Source of the DNA: a virus
Length of the DNA: 27,333 nt
Reading direction: 5' to 3' (one strand)
IMG/VR virus record: IMGVR_UViG_3300030104_001873
Coordinates: 1-27,333 of that record
A program made the translations under genes and the position numbers. The number at the start of each line of letters is the position of its first letter. The first letter of the stretch is position 1. The notes beneath the pieces were generated by a model. That model was not told where the DNA came from. It did not search any database and saw only the letters and a list, made by a program, of their open reading frames with translations. Positions 5,679 to 15,300 of the stretch are shown here, one piece after another.

Positions 5679-5822
5679 ATGAAAACTAAAAATCGTATGC
5701 ACAGTAGAATAAAAAAAATTAGAAGGGAACTACAAAAAAGCCCTAATGGTTGGCCACTTTGTGTAATGGTCGGAGCAGAGTATACATGCACTAGAACTTA
5801 TAGGAAGATGCGTGATGCGTAG
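5679..5822 (+). CDS. Basic small protein, 47 aa
   Basis: ATG 5679 follows GAGAGGTT. The product is strongly basic (MKTKNRMHSRIKKIRREL...), with Cys28 and Cys37 in the second half (WPLCVMVGAEYTCTRTYRK). It is probably a nucleic-acid-binding peptide. It overlaps the next gene by eight bases. No family is recognised. Confidence 0.6.
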   Translation: MKTKNRMHSRIKKIRRELQKSPNGWPLCVMVGAEYTCTRTYRKMRDA

Positions 5823-6165
5823 AAATGAAATGCAAGCCTTGATGGGTAGGATAATGGATAAAATAGCAGAAACTCGCGATGCAGGTCAAAAAGAATATGC
5901 AAGAGATGTAGATAATGTATTTGCTAATTTTGAAAGAGTCGCTTCTTTTTGTGGTGTTAATAGAGAGAAGGCATTACTTACTTATATGATTAAACATGTT
6001 GATGGGCTTTGCGCTTACTCAGATGGACATCATTCTCAAAGAGAAGATGTTAGAGGTAGATTAACAGATATTATAGTATATTGTATTTTATTTTGGGGTA
6101 TGGTTGAAGATAATGAAAGTATGTTAAACGACAAGCATTTTCCAGGATATGAAGACAAACTATAA
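5815..6165 (+). CDS. NMAD1/DUF1599-like helical protein, 116 aa
   Basis: Start ATG 5815 (GTG 5812 is adjacent in frame); AGGAAG lies 7-12 bases upstream. Visible signature: KEYARDVDNVFANFERVASF, then GVNREKALLTYMIKHVDGL, then REDVRGRLTDIIVYCILFWG. The spacing Y..D...NF...A...G......Y..KH followed by E.v..Rl.DiivY fits the nucleotide-modification-associated domain 1 family (DUF1599), a MazG-like helical fold found in phages that hypermodify nucleotides. No modification synthase is visible here, so its substrate is unknown. MazG-type pyrophosphohydrolases are the alternative. It overlaps the HNH gene by 17 bases. Confidence 0.65.
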   Translation: MRRNEMQALMGRIMDKIAETRDAGQKEYARDVDNVFANFERVASFCGVNREKALLTYMIKHVDGLCAYSDGHHSQREDVRGRLTDIIVYCILFWGMVEDNESMLNDKHFPGYEDKL

Positions 6166-6628
6166 AAAGTGTAGACATTGTGAAAAAGTTTATAAAATAT
6201 CCGATTTCCATTGGAAAATTAAAAAGCAAGGCATTAGGTCTAATAAGTGCAAAACTTGTACAAATCAATACTCTAAGGCCCATTATGAACTACATAAGCA
6301 TAATTACATTGAAAGGTCTAGGGAGAATACTAAAAGGTATAGAAAGGATGCTCGGGACTTAATTTATGAGTTTAAACTTAGTAATCCTTGTTCTTCTTGT
6401 GGTGAAACTAATCCTATTGTCTTGGAATTTCATCATCTGGACCCGAAAAAGAAAAGAAATGATGTCTCGAATATGGCAACACATGGATATTCAATCGAAA
6501 GCATTGAAAAAGAAATCGAAAAGTGTATCATATTATGTGCAAACTGCCATAGGAGGAAGACAGCAAAAGAACAGAACTGGCACTCTCACAAACTCACAGA
6601 AAGGAGTAAAAAATGGGAAGAGCAATAG
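6149..6628 (+). CDS. HNH endonuclease with N-terminal zinc ribbon
   Basis: 159 aa. Residues 1-40 form a zinc ribbon (C8-x2-C11 and C34-x2-C37), followed by a basic linker helix (HNYIERSRENTKRYRKD). The HNH domain has C81-x2-C84, the catalytic strand LEFHHLDP (His95/His96), a helix, then C130-x2-C133 His134 (CANCHRRKT). The four Cys bind structural zinc and the two His segments bind the catalytic metal. It sits inside the recombination operon, so it may be a replication or packaging nuclease or a selfish homing gene; nothing flanking suggests an intron. The ribosome binding site is weak (AGGA four bases before ATG), consistent with coupling to the upstream gene. Confidence 0.85.
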   Translation: MKTNYKKCRHCEKVYKISDFHWKIKKQGIRSNKCKTCTNQYSKAHYELHKHNYIERSRENTKRYRKDARDLIYEFKLSNPCSSCGETNPIVLEFHHLDPKKKRNDVSNMATHGYSIESIEKEIEKCIILCANCHRRKTAKEQNWHSHKLTERSKKWEEQ

Positions 6629-6816
6629 ACATGGAAAACGATATATCCAAACTAAAAAAGGAAGTAGAAGATATAAAGAACGTATTGCAAGAAATTTTAA
6701 ATGAGGTAAAGAAAGATGAAAAGAAAAAAACCAACGTCAAAAGAAGTTCAGACAGTAATAGAAAATCTGATTCTACAGGTGATGAATCTGGAGGAAAAGA
6801 TACTAAGTCTAAGTAA
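6613..6816 (+). CDS. Coiled-coil protein with disordered basic tail, 67 aa
   Basis: ATG 6613 has AAAGGAG at 6600-6606 with ideal spacing. Residues 1-35 (MGRAIDMENDISKLKKEVED, then IKNVLQEILNEV) form a heptad-patterned coiled coil. The remainder is Lys/Ser/Asp-rich and disordered. The MGRAIDME opening followed by a coiled coil and charged tail is a pattern I remember from phage genomes, function unknown. Its 3' third (6716-6816) is read in a second frame by the next gene. Confidence 0.75.
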   Translation: MGRAIDMENDISKLKKEVEDIKNVLQEILNEVKKDEKKKTNVKRSSDSNRKSDSTGDESGGKDTKSK

Positions 6817-6937
6817 AGGTTTTATAGAATATATAGAATATAAAAAAGATTCTAAAAAGTTTGACAAATATTTACAAAGAAAGGAGGATGAACTTGATAG
6901 ACAAAAAGATTCTAGAAAAAATACTAACAGAAAATAG
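6716..6937 (+). CDS. Basic coiled-coil phage protein, 73 aa
   Basis: ATG 6716 follows GAGGTAAAGAAAG and lies 101 bases inside the upstream gene in another frame. The protein opens MKRKKPTSKEVQTVIENLI and continues into a helical pair (LEEKILSLSKGFIEYIEYKK) with a charged end. The KRKKP..KEVQ.VI pattern followed by YIE.K.D..KF..YL is one I recognise from other phages, which is why I accept it despite the long overlap. Function unknown; it may pair with the upstream coiled-coil protein. Confidence 0.7.
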   Translation: MKRKKPTSKEVQTVIENLILQVMNLEEKILSLSKGFIEYIEYKKDSKKFDKYLQRKEDELDRQKDSRKNTNRK

Positions 6938-7070
6938 TTGGGGTTTATATTTAAAAGGTAGACCGCTAGAAGAAATAAACACAAATGTTGGTGTGATATA
7001 TAAGATATGTGAAGTATCAATTGAAAAACTAGTAGAAGGATATAATAGTTATTTAGAAAAAGAAGAATAA
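6894..7070 (+). CDS. Small helical protein, 58 aa, TTG start
   Basis: The open frame extends to 6861, but AAAGGAGG at 6880-6887 directly abuts ATG 6888 and is spaced six bases before TTG 6894, so TTG is the best start; ATG 6888 is the alternative and adds two residues. The product begins (M)IDKKILEKILTENSWGLYL and reads as a winged-helix-like or HTH-like sequence: EEINTNVGVIYKICEVSIEKLVEGY. The segment from about 21 to 45 resembles an HTH weakly. It overlaps the upstream gene by 44 bases and ends just before the helicase. Confidence 0.6.
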   Translation: MIDKKILEKILTENSWGLYLKGRPLEEINTNVGVIYKICEVSIEKLVEGYNSYLEKEE

Positions 7071-7083
7071 AAAAGGAGATAAA

Positions 7084-8430
7084 ATGCAAGAGATAGCTGA
7101 TGTTGCCACAGAGGATGTGGTATTAGGGAGTGTTATCTTATACCCAAAAGAATACAGTAGAATAGCGCCATATGTACCAGATAGAAGAGTTTTTACTCAG
7201 ATAAAGGCTAAAAACTTATGGGACAAACTAACTGATATGGTGAAAGAGAACAAAACTATAGATTTGCCGATACTTTGTTCATCTCTTACAAGAGAGGATA
7301 ATTTAAACGGTATAACTACAGGATATTTAGTAGATATAACAACTGACACAGGCAGTTCTGGTATGATAGAGGCTTATGCTCAGATAATTTATGAGAAATA
7401 TCTACTAAGAAAAATTGTACAGGAGACAGAAAGTATTAGACAAAACGCACTACACAAAGGTAGCGATGTTTATACTTTAATTAATCAGGCACACTCTCTT
7501 ATGGGAGAACTTATAAGAGTAAAGCCAGGTGAAAAATTTACTATTGATAAGGCTATGTCAGAGACCTTGAACACTATGCAAGAGGGTAACAAGAAGATGA
7601 TTAAGACAGGCTTTAAAGAGATAGATGGACTTGCAGGAGGGCTAACAAGAGGTGAGATAAGTATAGTTGGCGGTAGACCGGGGCATGGTAAAACAACTTT
7701 TCTTGTCAACCTCTTAGCCTCCCTGATAAAAGGCGGTTATAAAGTTGCTATGTTTAACAGGGAACTGCCTAACAGTGAGGTTATAAAAAAATTAATATGC
7801 ATAGAGAATCCAAGATTAAACTATAGAGATGTTAGGAAAGGTATTGTTGATAAAACAAACGTAGGATTTATCAATGAACTTAAAAAAGCATCTAGGAAAA
7901 TAGCTGATATATATGGGGCAGACAATTTTATTATGTTTGATAGTATCAGAGATTTAACAAAAACTGCATCAGAGGTTAAAAAATTTGAACCAGATGTTAT
8001 TATAGATGATTACATACAACTTGTAACGCCAGCGGGAAGAGAAACTGAAAGAAGATTACAACTTGAACGTATCTGTAATGAGTATAAGTGGTTAGCAAAA
8101 GAATCAAACTGTGCAGTAATATTAGCATCACAACTTAACAGGTCATTAGAGTCTAGAAATAAAGAAGCTAAAAGGCCACAACTATCTGATTTAGCAGAAT
8201 CGGGAGCTATAGAACAAGTAGCAGAGAATGTATTTTTTGTATACTATTCTTATAAAGTAGACCCGTCAATGCACTCAAAAAATGAGATAAGATTAATCGC
8301 AAGTAAAGTAAGATATGGAGAGTCGTCTGAACTTACACTTCACTACAATGGTGATATATGTACAATTTATGATAACTGGTCCATACCACACGCAAAGGAA
8401 CTAGATGAAACAAAAGAATTACCATTCTAA
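7084..8430 (+). CDS. DnaB-like replicative helicase
   Basis: 448 aa, ATG 7084 with AAAAAGGAGATAAA upstream. Residues 1-110 match a DnaB N-terminal domain (EDVVLGSVILYP, VFTQIKAKNLWDKL). The RecA-like core has Walker A GGRPGHGKTTF (196-206, Lys203), a catalytic-type Glu in FNRELPNSEV (227), Walker B PDVIIDDYIQL (303-313, Asp308/Asp309), the conserved Gln in VILASQLNR (350) and ESGAIEQVAENVFF. It would unwind the phage replication fork as a hexamer. The end, DETKELPF, resembles an SSB acidic tip. There is no fused primase domain. The last 26 bases overlap the resolvase gene. Confidence 0.92.
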   Translation: MQEIADVATEDVVLGSVILYPKEYSRIAPYVPDRRVFTQIKAKNLWDKLTDMVKENKTIDLPILCSSLTREDNLNGITTGYLVDITTDTGSSGMIEAYAQIIYEKYLLRKIVQETESIRQNALHKGSDVYTLINQAHSLMGELIRVKPGEKFTIDKAMSETLNTMQEGNKKMIKTGFKEIDGLAGGLTRGEISIVGGRPGHGKTTFLVNLLASLIKGGYKVAMFNRELPNSEVIKKLICIENPRLNYRDVRKGIVDKTNVGFINELKKASRKIADIYGADNFIMFDSIRDLTKTASEVKKFEPDVIIDDYIQLVTPAGRETERRLQLERICNEYKWLAKESNCAVILASQLNRSLESRNKEAKRPQLSDLAESGAIEQVAENVFFVYYSYKVDPSMHSKNEIRLIASKVRYGESSELTLHYNGDICTIYDNWSIPHAKELDETKELPF

Positions 8431-8902
8431 AGCATTTATAGGTATAGACCCAGGAAAATCTGGAGGAATATGCTGTATTCAGGATAACAGATTATGGTCC
8501 TCTAAATGTCCAGATTCTGTACAAGGTATGTCAGAGCTGTTTCAGCGCATGCTAAAAGATATTAATACTCAGGACATAACATTGTGTATAGAAAAAGTAT
8601 GGGCTATGCCACATGATGGTAAAAGTTCGATATTTAGTTTCGGTCAGAATTATGGCCAATGGGAGGGAGTTATAGCATCTTCCAACATAGTCCCTATATA
8701 TGTAACTCCTTCCCTTTGGATGAAACATTTTGAAATACCAAAAGGATTAGATAAAAAAGATAGAAAGAACCTAATAAAACAAATGGCACAAGAATTTATT
8801 AATTCAAATAACTATATGTCATATCAATGGAGAGGGGTCGCTACACTAGCAACAGCAGATGCTATTATGTTAGCGAAGTATGCAATTGATAAAACTGACT
8901 GA
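8405..8902 (+). CDS. RuvC-like Holliday junction resolvase
   Basis: 165 aa, starting at ATG 8405 inside the helicase 3' end with AAAGGAAC upstream. The RNase H-fold metal ligands are visible: Asp15 in FIGIDPGKSGG, Glu63 in LCIEKVWAMP, and the C-terminal Asp152 in ATADAIMLAKYA. GQNYGQWEGVI matches the RuvC helix, and VTPSLWMKHF is the usual strand leading to the last helices. Length equals the family norm (about 150-175 aa). It would cut branched intermediates made by the annealing and replication genes of this operon before packaging. Confidence 0.88.
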   Translation: MKQKNYHSKAFIGIDPGKSGGICCIQDNRLWSSKCPDSVQGMSELFQRMLKDINTQDITLCIEKVWAMPHDGKSSIFSFGQNYGQWEGVIASSNIVPIYVTPSLWMKHFEIPKGLDKKDRKNLIKQMAQEFINSNNYMSYQWRGVATLATADAIMLAKYAIDKTD

Positions 8903-8960
8903 TATACATGAAGTTTTTGGTAGCCTAAGTTTAATAACTAACAATGGGAGGAAAATACCT

Positions 8961-9338
8961 TTGGAATACGAAGAAATGAAAAAGTTTGACATAGACCTTG
9001 AGTTTGGGAAAATGGGCGAGGACTTTGTCAGAGACCTACAAAATGGTAACAATATGATAGAGGTCAAAACAGAGAGAGATATATGGAAGACTACAGGTAA
9101 TATAGCTGTAGAGATAAGATGCAGTGGTAAGCCTAGTGGTATATCTACTACAGGTTCTAACATATGGATTCACTTACTATCTGATAATGGTAAGATTGTA
9201 GGCGGATATATATTTAGTGTTGATTATTTGAAGCAGAAAATAATAGACCTTAAAAAAGAAGGTAAACTAAAGATGACTATGGGCGGAGACTTTAATGCTA
9301 GTCAAATGGTATTAATACCTAGAACAGAATTATTTTAA
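8961..9338 (+). CDS. PD-(D/E)XK-like small nuclease, 125 aa, TTG start
   Basis: The open frame runs back to ATG 8880, inside the resolvase gene and without a ribosome binding site. GGGAGG at 8946-8951 is spaced nine bases before TTG 8961, which I take as the start. The nuclease-like core is FGKMGEDFVRDL (a helix with Glu), then MIEVKTERD (E-x-K strand), then VEIRCSGKPSGISTT and SNIWIHLL. This is the order of a short PD-(D/E)XK fold of the archaeal resolvase or phage endonuclease sort. The catalytic Asp before the ExK strand is not obvious. It is the last gene of the plus-strand block and ends inside the opposing virion gene. Confidence 0.68.
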   Translation: MEYEEMKKFDIDLEFGKMGEDFVRDLQNGNNMIEVKTERDIWKTTGNIAVEIRCSGKPSGISTTGSNIWIHLLSDNGKIVGGYIFSVDYLKQKIIDLKKEGKLKMTMGGDFNASQMVLIPRTELF

Positions 9339-12300
9339 AGATTTCATTTCTTTTTTTATCATATTAATAACTTCTTGGTCAGAAAACATTTTAGGCGCTA
9401 ACCTGTCAAAATCATTCTTTCTTTCTTTGTAATATGAATCTAAAACTCTTAGGTCGTAAAAGTATTCTTTTGAACGCTCTTTGTCTTTATTTAACCAGTT
9501 TTGCCACATTTTAAATCTTTTAGGTTCATTCTTCATAAACTTAGAAGGATTAGGATTAACAGCTTCTAACTTACCTTGCACAACAATTGCTGCTTGTTTT
9601 AATGCTTCACTAAACCCTTTAGGGTCTTTACCATATTGAGCAGAAGTTCCATCAGCATTAATATTTTCTTTTATTAAATCTGTTGCGATAGCATAAGTCA
9701 TTACTATTGTATGTCTAGTAAATTCTTCTGGTGTACCTTTATAAAATAATGTGTTAAAATCTTTGTAGTATTTACTTCTTCTGGTCATATATTTATTTCC
9801 AGTAGCATCATACTGTTTATCTGGAAACATCTCATCTTCAAAATCGTAATACAATCTTCTCATTCTTTTCATTTTAACAAACTCTTTGTTATCACGACCT
9901 TCAATTAATTTTAATGTTTGTCTATATAAAGCTACAGACCCTTTGGATGCTTCCTGTAAAGATTGGTTCCAAGTTTTTTGACCTCTTGCAAGTGGTACAA
10001 AACTTTCATACATAAGTTGAGCATAATTAAATACAGCAGGCTGTATGGTATATCTAACACCTTCACCTTCATATAAACGTAAGAAGTTACTTAATACCCC
10101 TAGCGCCTCACCTCTCATTAATGTGTGCTTCATCCATGTAAATGTATCAGAATTTTCTTTTGGAGGTTTTTCGTCAAAAACCATATCATAAATTGCCATC
10201 ATAGCCTGGCCAGCAACAAATGGTCCCATTGCTATAGCTGCCATTTTTACCATATTGCCATTTCTACGTGCTAATGAGAAATTATTTATCGTATTTACAG
10301 TTGAAGCATATGCCATTCTTTGGAATAGTAAGAATGATTTAGTCATAGGCTTATCCATCCATTCAGGAGTAAATAAAGATAAAGCAGCACCTTGTGTTTT
10401 AATGTGGGCCATGTTATTCATTTTCTCATAAATATTTTGTAACTGCCTGTCTACTTTAGCCCTTTCATAAGAACTTTTAAACTTTATATTATCTGTTCCA
10501 TTTAGTCCGTACTTTTTTAATAAAGCTCTTTGCTCATCTGTAAGGCTATAAAATTCTTTTAACTTTCTGTTAGCATTAGCTTCTTGTTTTTTAGAACCAC
10601 CAAACTGTAATATTTTAACTAATCTTTGTTGTTCTATTTTGCTCATAGCAACTGACATGTATCTGTTAAAGTTTTCTGAAGGTTTCATACCTCCAAACCA
10701 AAATATCTTATCTAAAAACTTTAAGTTTCTTGTCTCTATAATGTTACGCAAACCGATTTCTGTAGCACCTAACCCTCTAACCTCTCTTCTAAATTCAGAA
10801 CTCATAGTCATTGCCATAGCTTTAAAATAATCTCTCATTCTAAATGCTTGTGTTAAAGCAATTTGCCCTAATATTAAGTTTTTACCACCAGCTGTAGGAA
10901 ATGATAGTTGTGTTTTGGCTAAAAATGTAGATAATGTGCTAAACGCACCACTTACAGCACCACCACTTGGTTCAAACATTCTAGTAACGCCAGCTTGTTT
11001 GTCTACTTGTTTTAATATAAAATCTCCCCACTTAGGATTTTCTCTTTTAACTTTACCAATAAAAGATTTAATATCAGGAACACCGTAACCTTTAAAGTTA
11101 ACATACTCTGGTAACACTTCTGCAGTTGCCATAAATTTTGACATACCAAGAGCATATTTTTTTGCTGTATTTTCGTATGATGTTTCATAAACTTTTACTT
11201 TTTTGCCCTCAAACTCTATAAATTCAGGTAATTTCTCATGTCTAGATTTTAAATATTTACTATGCATTTTAGTGTCTGAGAATCCAAATAAATCAACAAG
11301 ATTAGCATCTACATGCGCTCTAGCGTCTTCTTTCATAGACAGTACTTGCTCATCAGTTGGTTTGTTTGTATTATATTTTTCTTTAGCCAATCTACGTGCA
11401 ACTGGTATAGACTGTTCATCTATAAGTTTATCTTGTGAGTGTCTTAGTATTCTTATAAACTCTGGAGTCGCAACTCTAGAAACATATATATTATCTTTAA
11501 TCCAATTAATTTTATTTTCTTTTACAAATTCTGCATATTCAACTTCAGATAAATTAGCTTTTATTGCTTTTTTAAAAGACTTGTAAACATACTCAGTATA
11601 ATTATTCCAACCAGCTATTAACTTGCCTTCATTTGTAGACATATTAACACCATCTAATCTTTTTTTGTATTTAGGGTTTTTAATAAATTTACCATCTTTT
11701 TTAATAACATAGTCAAATGCAAAAGCTTTTTTAACAAACGCTTTTTCTGATTTTGTTAATAAATCATTTTGTAATCTTTCAATATATCTTTCAGTGTCAG
11801 ACAAATATAATTTATCTCCTGCTTTTGCAAACTTACCTTTACCAAACAACTTTTCCATAGCAACTTCAAAAACAACAAACTCACCAGTATGACCAAGTTC
11901 TATGCTTGCATGGTCTTCAAGTTTTGAGGCAATTTTTTCTGCCTTTCCGCCAAGTTTTCTTAATATAGAATTTGTTGGTAAAGCAAACTTATACGCATCT
12001 CCAAGCATACCATCAAGAGAATCCATAATTTTATTCATTTCGCCCATATTCCCGCTTGACACCAGGCCTTGGTACCTATCTTTTGCTGGCATATTTAGTT
12101 CGCCAACAGCAGATAAATATGATTTTAATTCACGTCTAGAAGCTCCAAATAAAGTTTCTTTCTTAAAGTTTAAAGCTTTCATAATATTTTTAGTTTGCTC
12201 TTCAGGTATGTTCTTAGCATACTTTTCTATCTTAGATATAAGTTTAAACTTTTCTGAAAGTTGAGCTGTTCTTTTCATATCCTTGAATGGCATACTACCT

Positions 12301-15300
12301 AAAACTTTTCTAAATAATTCTAAGTTTAAATCTGTTGTGTTTGCATCTCCAAGAATAAAATCTTTAGGGTTTTCCATGCCAGATTTTTCTGCTAAATATT
12401 CTACAAGCTCTGCTTTTTCTTTTTTAGTTAGTTTTAAATTATTATTATTAAGAGCATCATTAAATTCTTTTTTAACACCTTTTGCATACTCAGCTGTGTT
12501 TTCATACTTATATTGAGCAATGCTAGTAGCTCTTGCGTTAGCATTAAATGCAAATCCTTTATAAACTTTATCGCCTAATATATTACGTATATCATTTTTG
12601 TTTAAATTTTCTTTGCCAAAAAATACTGATTTTACATTAGAATAAAGCCTATTAAGCCAAGCGCCCATTTTCTGCTTTAATGTTGCTGGTTGCTGACGTT
12701 TAAGGCCATATAAAGCTATTTCATCTGCAATAAACTCACTAAAACTTTTATTTGATTTTTTAACATCTTGAGCAAATATTTTTTTAGCTTGATTCCAAAC
12801 TTTATTTAATCTAGTATTTCCAGTTGTTTTAATCATAGATTCTAATCTATGAGCATTTTCATGAAAGAAAGTAAATTTATTAGATTTACCCATTGTAATA
12901 TCAATAACGCCTTCATAAAATCTTCCTGCATAATTAGCATCATCTATTTTTTTAAGTTTTATTCCAGGATTCTTTTTTATTTGATTATCAAGCCATGGAC
13001 TTAATGTTTTTGCTGATTCTGGCGGACCCTCTACAATTTCTTGTAATTGACCCTTTTTTCTAATACCTAACTTTTCTTGAATAATTTTATTTTCTTTTAG
13101 TAGCTGGCTAATTGGGTCATTTTTATAAATTGTTTTTATTCTAGTTTTATCTTGCCTTAAATAAGCACTTATATCTTGGTCTAATATTTTAACTTCACCA
13201 GCTTTTGTTCTTAATAAATTTCTATTAAGATTGTAATCAATATAATCCTTACCAAATACCTCCATAGCAATTTTCTTTTTAGCTGCCATTTTATCAATTT
13301 TAAAATCTTTATTAAAAATAGGAGTTTTTTTATTTCCAGCAAAATTTAATATTTCTTTAGCTAAAGCTTCTGGAATAGGTATAGCATTAGGTTTGGTTTG
13401 ACCTTTTGCTTTTTTAGCAATAACAGGGACCCCTTTTGCAACCCCAAAATCAATGTGCCAACCTTCTTTAGGATGCTCTCTAATATTTTTGATTGTCATC
13501 TTATTTAATTCTTGAGGTCTTATACCATATTTAATTAATTTTGCTAATAATTGAGCTTCAGGTTTTTTTTGTTTATTAACAACTTTGTTAATTGATTCAT
13601 CTACTTTGTTTAGCAATTTAGTGTCAGCAAACTCTGGCCCAGTCAATCTTTTTTCAGCAGCTATATTAACTTCAGAATAACTAATTAAATTTTTAACACT
13701 TAATCCGTCAGGATGAAACTTTTTATGAACATACTCATAAAATTTTGATAATGGCGCAACATCAGATGGCCCAAGTTTATTTTTTGTAGGGCTAGCCATA
13801 ACAACATCAATTAAATAATCATTAATATCCTGAACTGATGAGTCAGATAATTTTTTATTTTTTGCTTTATGAAGGTAATCTACGTATTTTGCTGCCTGTG
13901 TGCTATAAGACTTTCCTCTTTTAGTTTCAATTCCAAAACCTATAACAGCTTCAATGTCAGCTTTTGAGCCAGTGACACTATCTACTTTTACATTAGGCAT
14001 TTGTTTTTCTTTTTTTATTGCAAAACTTTGATTAGCAGGGTCTTTTATAAGCTCTTTTACTCTAAAACTTTCAGATTTTTTATCGTAACCTATTCCTCTT
14101 TTTTCTATCTCTTCACCAAAAACTTTTCTAATTTGTTCTGTTACTGGCGCTTGTTTTGTTTGGACTGGTTTAGTTACACCTTCTTCAACAAAACCTTCTT
14201 TCTTAGCAGCCATTTCTTCAGCTTGTGATTTAACTATTCTTTCTTCTGCTGGTCTAGGTCTACCTTTGTCGTCAACAAGTTTTGATTCTCTTGTTAGTGT
14301 CTTAGGAGTGTACCCTGGGTCTGCTTTAGTTAATTCATTCCTTAGTCCTGTTAACTGTTCATTTGTGACATTGAATGCATCTTCATAAACTTTATGCTCA
14401 GACTTTAAAGACTCTTTATAAACTTTAAACTCTGCGTCTGTAATTTTTTTATTACCTTTACTTAAAGATATTTCGTCTAAAACCTGCCTAAACAAAGCAT
14501 CATCATCAAGCATCATTTTAAGATGACCTTGCTCTACTAGTTTTACAGACAGTAAATGTTGTTGTGCTGCATCAATTTCTGTTTGAGTTAATTTTTCACC
14601 TTTTGCTACTTTTTTAAGAACATCGTTAACTTTTTTCTGTTCTTTTAAAAATTTAGCTGAACCCTCTGCTGTTGCATAATCACTTTGTTTTATTTTAACA
14701 GTCTCTTTAACAAGTTCTGGGTCTATAGAAAAACCTGCCTCTGTCATTGTTTTTTCTACATTTTCTGCACTTTTAACAAGCTTTGCGGCTTCCCTTTTGT
14801 GTATTTCCATTACCTGATTAGCAATATTAGCAGTTTCGTCAATACCTCTTAGCTTGTTACTAATTTTAACAGTTCCTGCCATAGCTCCTACAATAATAGT
14901 GTTTTGAATTAAAGAGCGCCCAAACCCTTCTTCAAAAATACCAGGAACGTCCTCATATACTTCTACACCAGCTAACTTCCCTAAACCTTTATAAAATGTA
15001 GGCATAGCAGAAAATGCAAGAGCTTCTACACCAACTTGTGCTGGAAAACCTTGTAGTACTCGACTTGTTAAATCTAAAGTTGCTTTATTGTTTTTGGCTG
15101 CTAACTTTTTAAGGGCGTACTGACTTCCTAAATAACCTTTAGCAACCGCACCTGCTGGGACTCCAAGCAAAAAACTTTCACCAAAACCTTTTGCGCCATC
15201 AAGTAAAGTTTTACTTATATCTACATTTCCAGTCTCTTTTCTTTGTTTTGCTGCTGAGTGTACAGCAGAATGAGAAGCTCCTAGTGTACCTAAGCCTATA

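Noticed and set aside
6149-6628. Group I intron or intein carrying the HNH nuclease
   Set aside because: The HNH gene is a free-standing frame between two intact genes with ordinary short overlaps; no split gene or splice motifs surround it.
6366-6704. 112-aa plus-strand frame over the HNH gene
   Set aside because: It is out of frame with the HNH motifs, lacks a ribosome binding site and family pattern, and spans two recognised genes.
6748-7089. 113-aa minus-strand hydrophobic frame
   Set aside because: Antisense of A/G-rich coding DNA gives Phe/Leu/Ser-rich nonsense; no ribosome binding site and three plus-strand genes explain the region.
8880-8960. N-terminal extension of the small nuclease from ATG 8880
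   Set aside because: It lies partly inside the resolvase gene and has no ribosome binding site, whereas GGGAGG is ideally placed for TTG 8961.
11203-12516. Plus-strand frames (127, 120 and 77 aa) inside the giant gene
   Set aside because: They are antisense shadows of the 2219-aa frame, with no ribosome binding sites or recognisable motifs.
13110-13922. A separate integrase gene that had fused by a sequencing error
   Set aside because: The frame is continuous on both sides with the same composition, and no start codon with a ribosome binding site precedes the module, so it is a domain of the giant protein rather than an independent gene.
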